Assembly (NCBI GenBank): GCA_037974335.1
Contig: CM075761.1
Location: forward strand, 14,063,708 to 14,127,707
Length of the DNA stretch: 64,000 nucleotides
Direction of reading: 5' to 3'
From: Prionace glauca
Lineage: Eukaryota; Chordata; Chondrichthyes; Carcharhiniformes; Carcharhinidae
The position numbers and the translations under genes are program-made. Each line of letters starts with the position of its first letter. Position 1 is the first letter of the stretch. The notes beneath the pieces are model-generated. The model had not been told where the DNA came from and made no database searches. It worked only from the letters and a program-made list of their open reading frames with translations. Below, in pieces: positions 63,901 through 64,000 of the stretch.

Positions 63901-64000
63901 CTGTGTGTGCGCGTGTCTGTGTGTGTGCGTGTCTGTGTGTGTGTCTGCGTGTCTGTGTGTGTGCGTGTCTGTGTGTGTGCGTGTCTGTGTGTGTGGCTGC

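Larger units (their letters stand above)
54011..64000. repeat. GT-rich satellite-like array (>10 kb, open at window end)
   Basis: The whole stretch is built from two related units: a 16-mer (GTGTGTGTGCGTGTCT) and a 20-mer that adds GGCT (GTGTGTGTGGCTGCGTGTCT), with variants such as CTGAG for CTGTG and GCATG for GCGTG. In places they form a higher-order 52-bp period (16+16+20), for example GGCTGCG at 56803, 56855, 56907 and 56959. The array continues past the window. Reading frames of hundreds to thousands of codons appear because the T-poor minus strand of the unit contains no stop in any frame, not because anything is encoded. Confidence 0.95.

Noticed and set aside
54011-64000. Telomeric repeat.
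   Set aside because: The units are GT-rich but contain no TTAGGG arrays.

Overview
The window looks like nuclear DNA of a cartilaginous fish, most likely a shark. The evidence is an intronless GPR139-like receptor of the type expanded in sharks, many tRNA-headed SINEs with the V-SINE/HE1-like core, several CR1-clade LINE subfamilies ending in 8-bp tail repeats (GTTCTATG type), and L2-like LINE 3' ends tailed by CAAAT repeats. Nothing prokaryotic is present. I use local labels for recurrent elements: CR1-A (tail GTTCTATG, RT reading [11 protein letters not shown]), CR1-B (tail TTCTTATG, RT reading SPGPDGMHPRV), CR1-C (third subfamily, tail GTTCTATG), CR1-D/E/F/H (single older fragments), SINE1 (tail with GGTTCTAG) and SINE2 (tail with TTCTTTGT). 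Layout: (1) 1-442 is the 3' end of a single-exon class A GPCR gene. (2) 443-8,080 is mostly gene-free, with one SINE1, a pyrimidine-rich degenerate repeat and short repeat fragments. (3) 8,080-25,775 is a nest. A Penelope-like fragment abuts one broken endogenous retrovirus on the minus strand (LTR and leader at the right end, then gag, protease, RT, RNase H, integrase and a possible env piece towards the left). It has been split by at least eight CR1 insertions in both orientations. (4) 25,776-39,980 is a mosaic of CR1-A/B/C/D/H, SINE1/SINE2 copies, other dispersed repeats and one candidate solo LTR, with no host gene seen. (5) 40,551-51,113 is the second host gene. It is a six-exon immunoglobulin-superfamily receptor: split signal peptide, V domain already joined to a J-like FGNG strand, one C1-type Ig domain, an uncharged transmembrane segment, a short cytoplasmic exon, and a last exon with a TLYARLAF immunoreceptor-tyrosine-type motif, followed by AATAAA. 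Splice phases are consistent at every junction, but the V exon carries a 26-bp tandem duplication and its length breaks the frame. Its introns are full of CR1, L2-like and SINE copies. (6) 51,415-54,000 is LINE/SINE debris and GT/GA microsatellite. (7) 54,011-64,000 and beyond is a >10-kb GT-rich tandem array built from 16-bp and 20-bp units, with a 2.1-2.3-kb block duplicated inside it. The two host genes have no evident functional link. The most interesting signals are the germline-joined VJ-C1 receptor with a likely inhibitory tail, repeated independent amplification of the same 53-bp SINE core at separate loci, two CR1 insertions with snap-back inverted 5' ends, and the structure of the large array. 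All family assignments come from reading motifs by eye; no database search was run.
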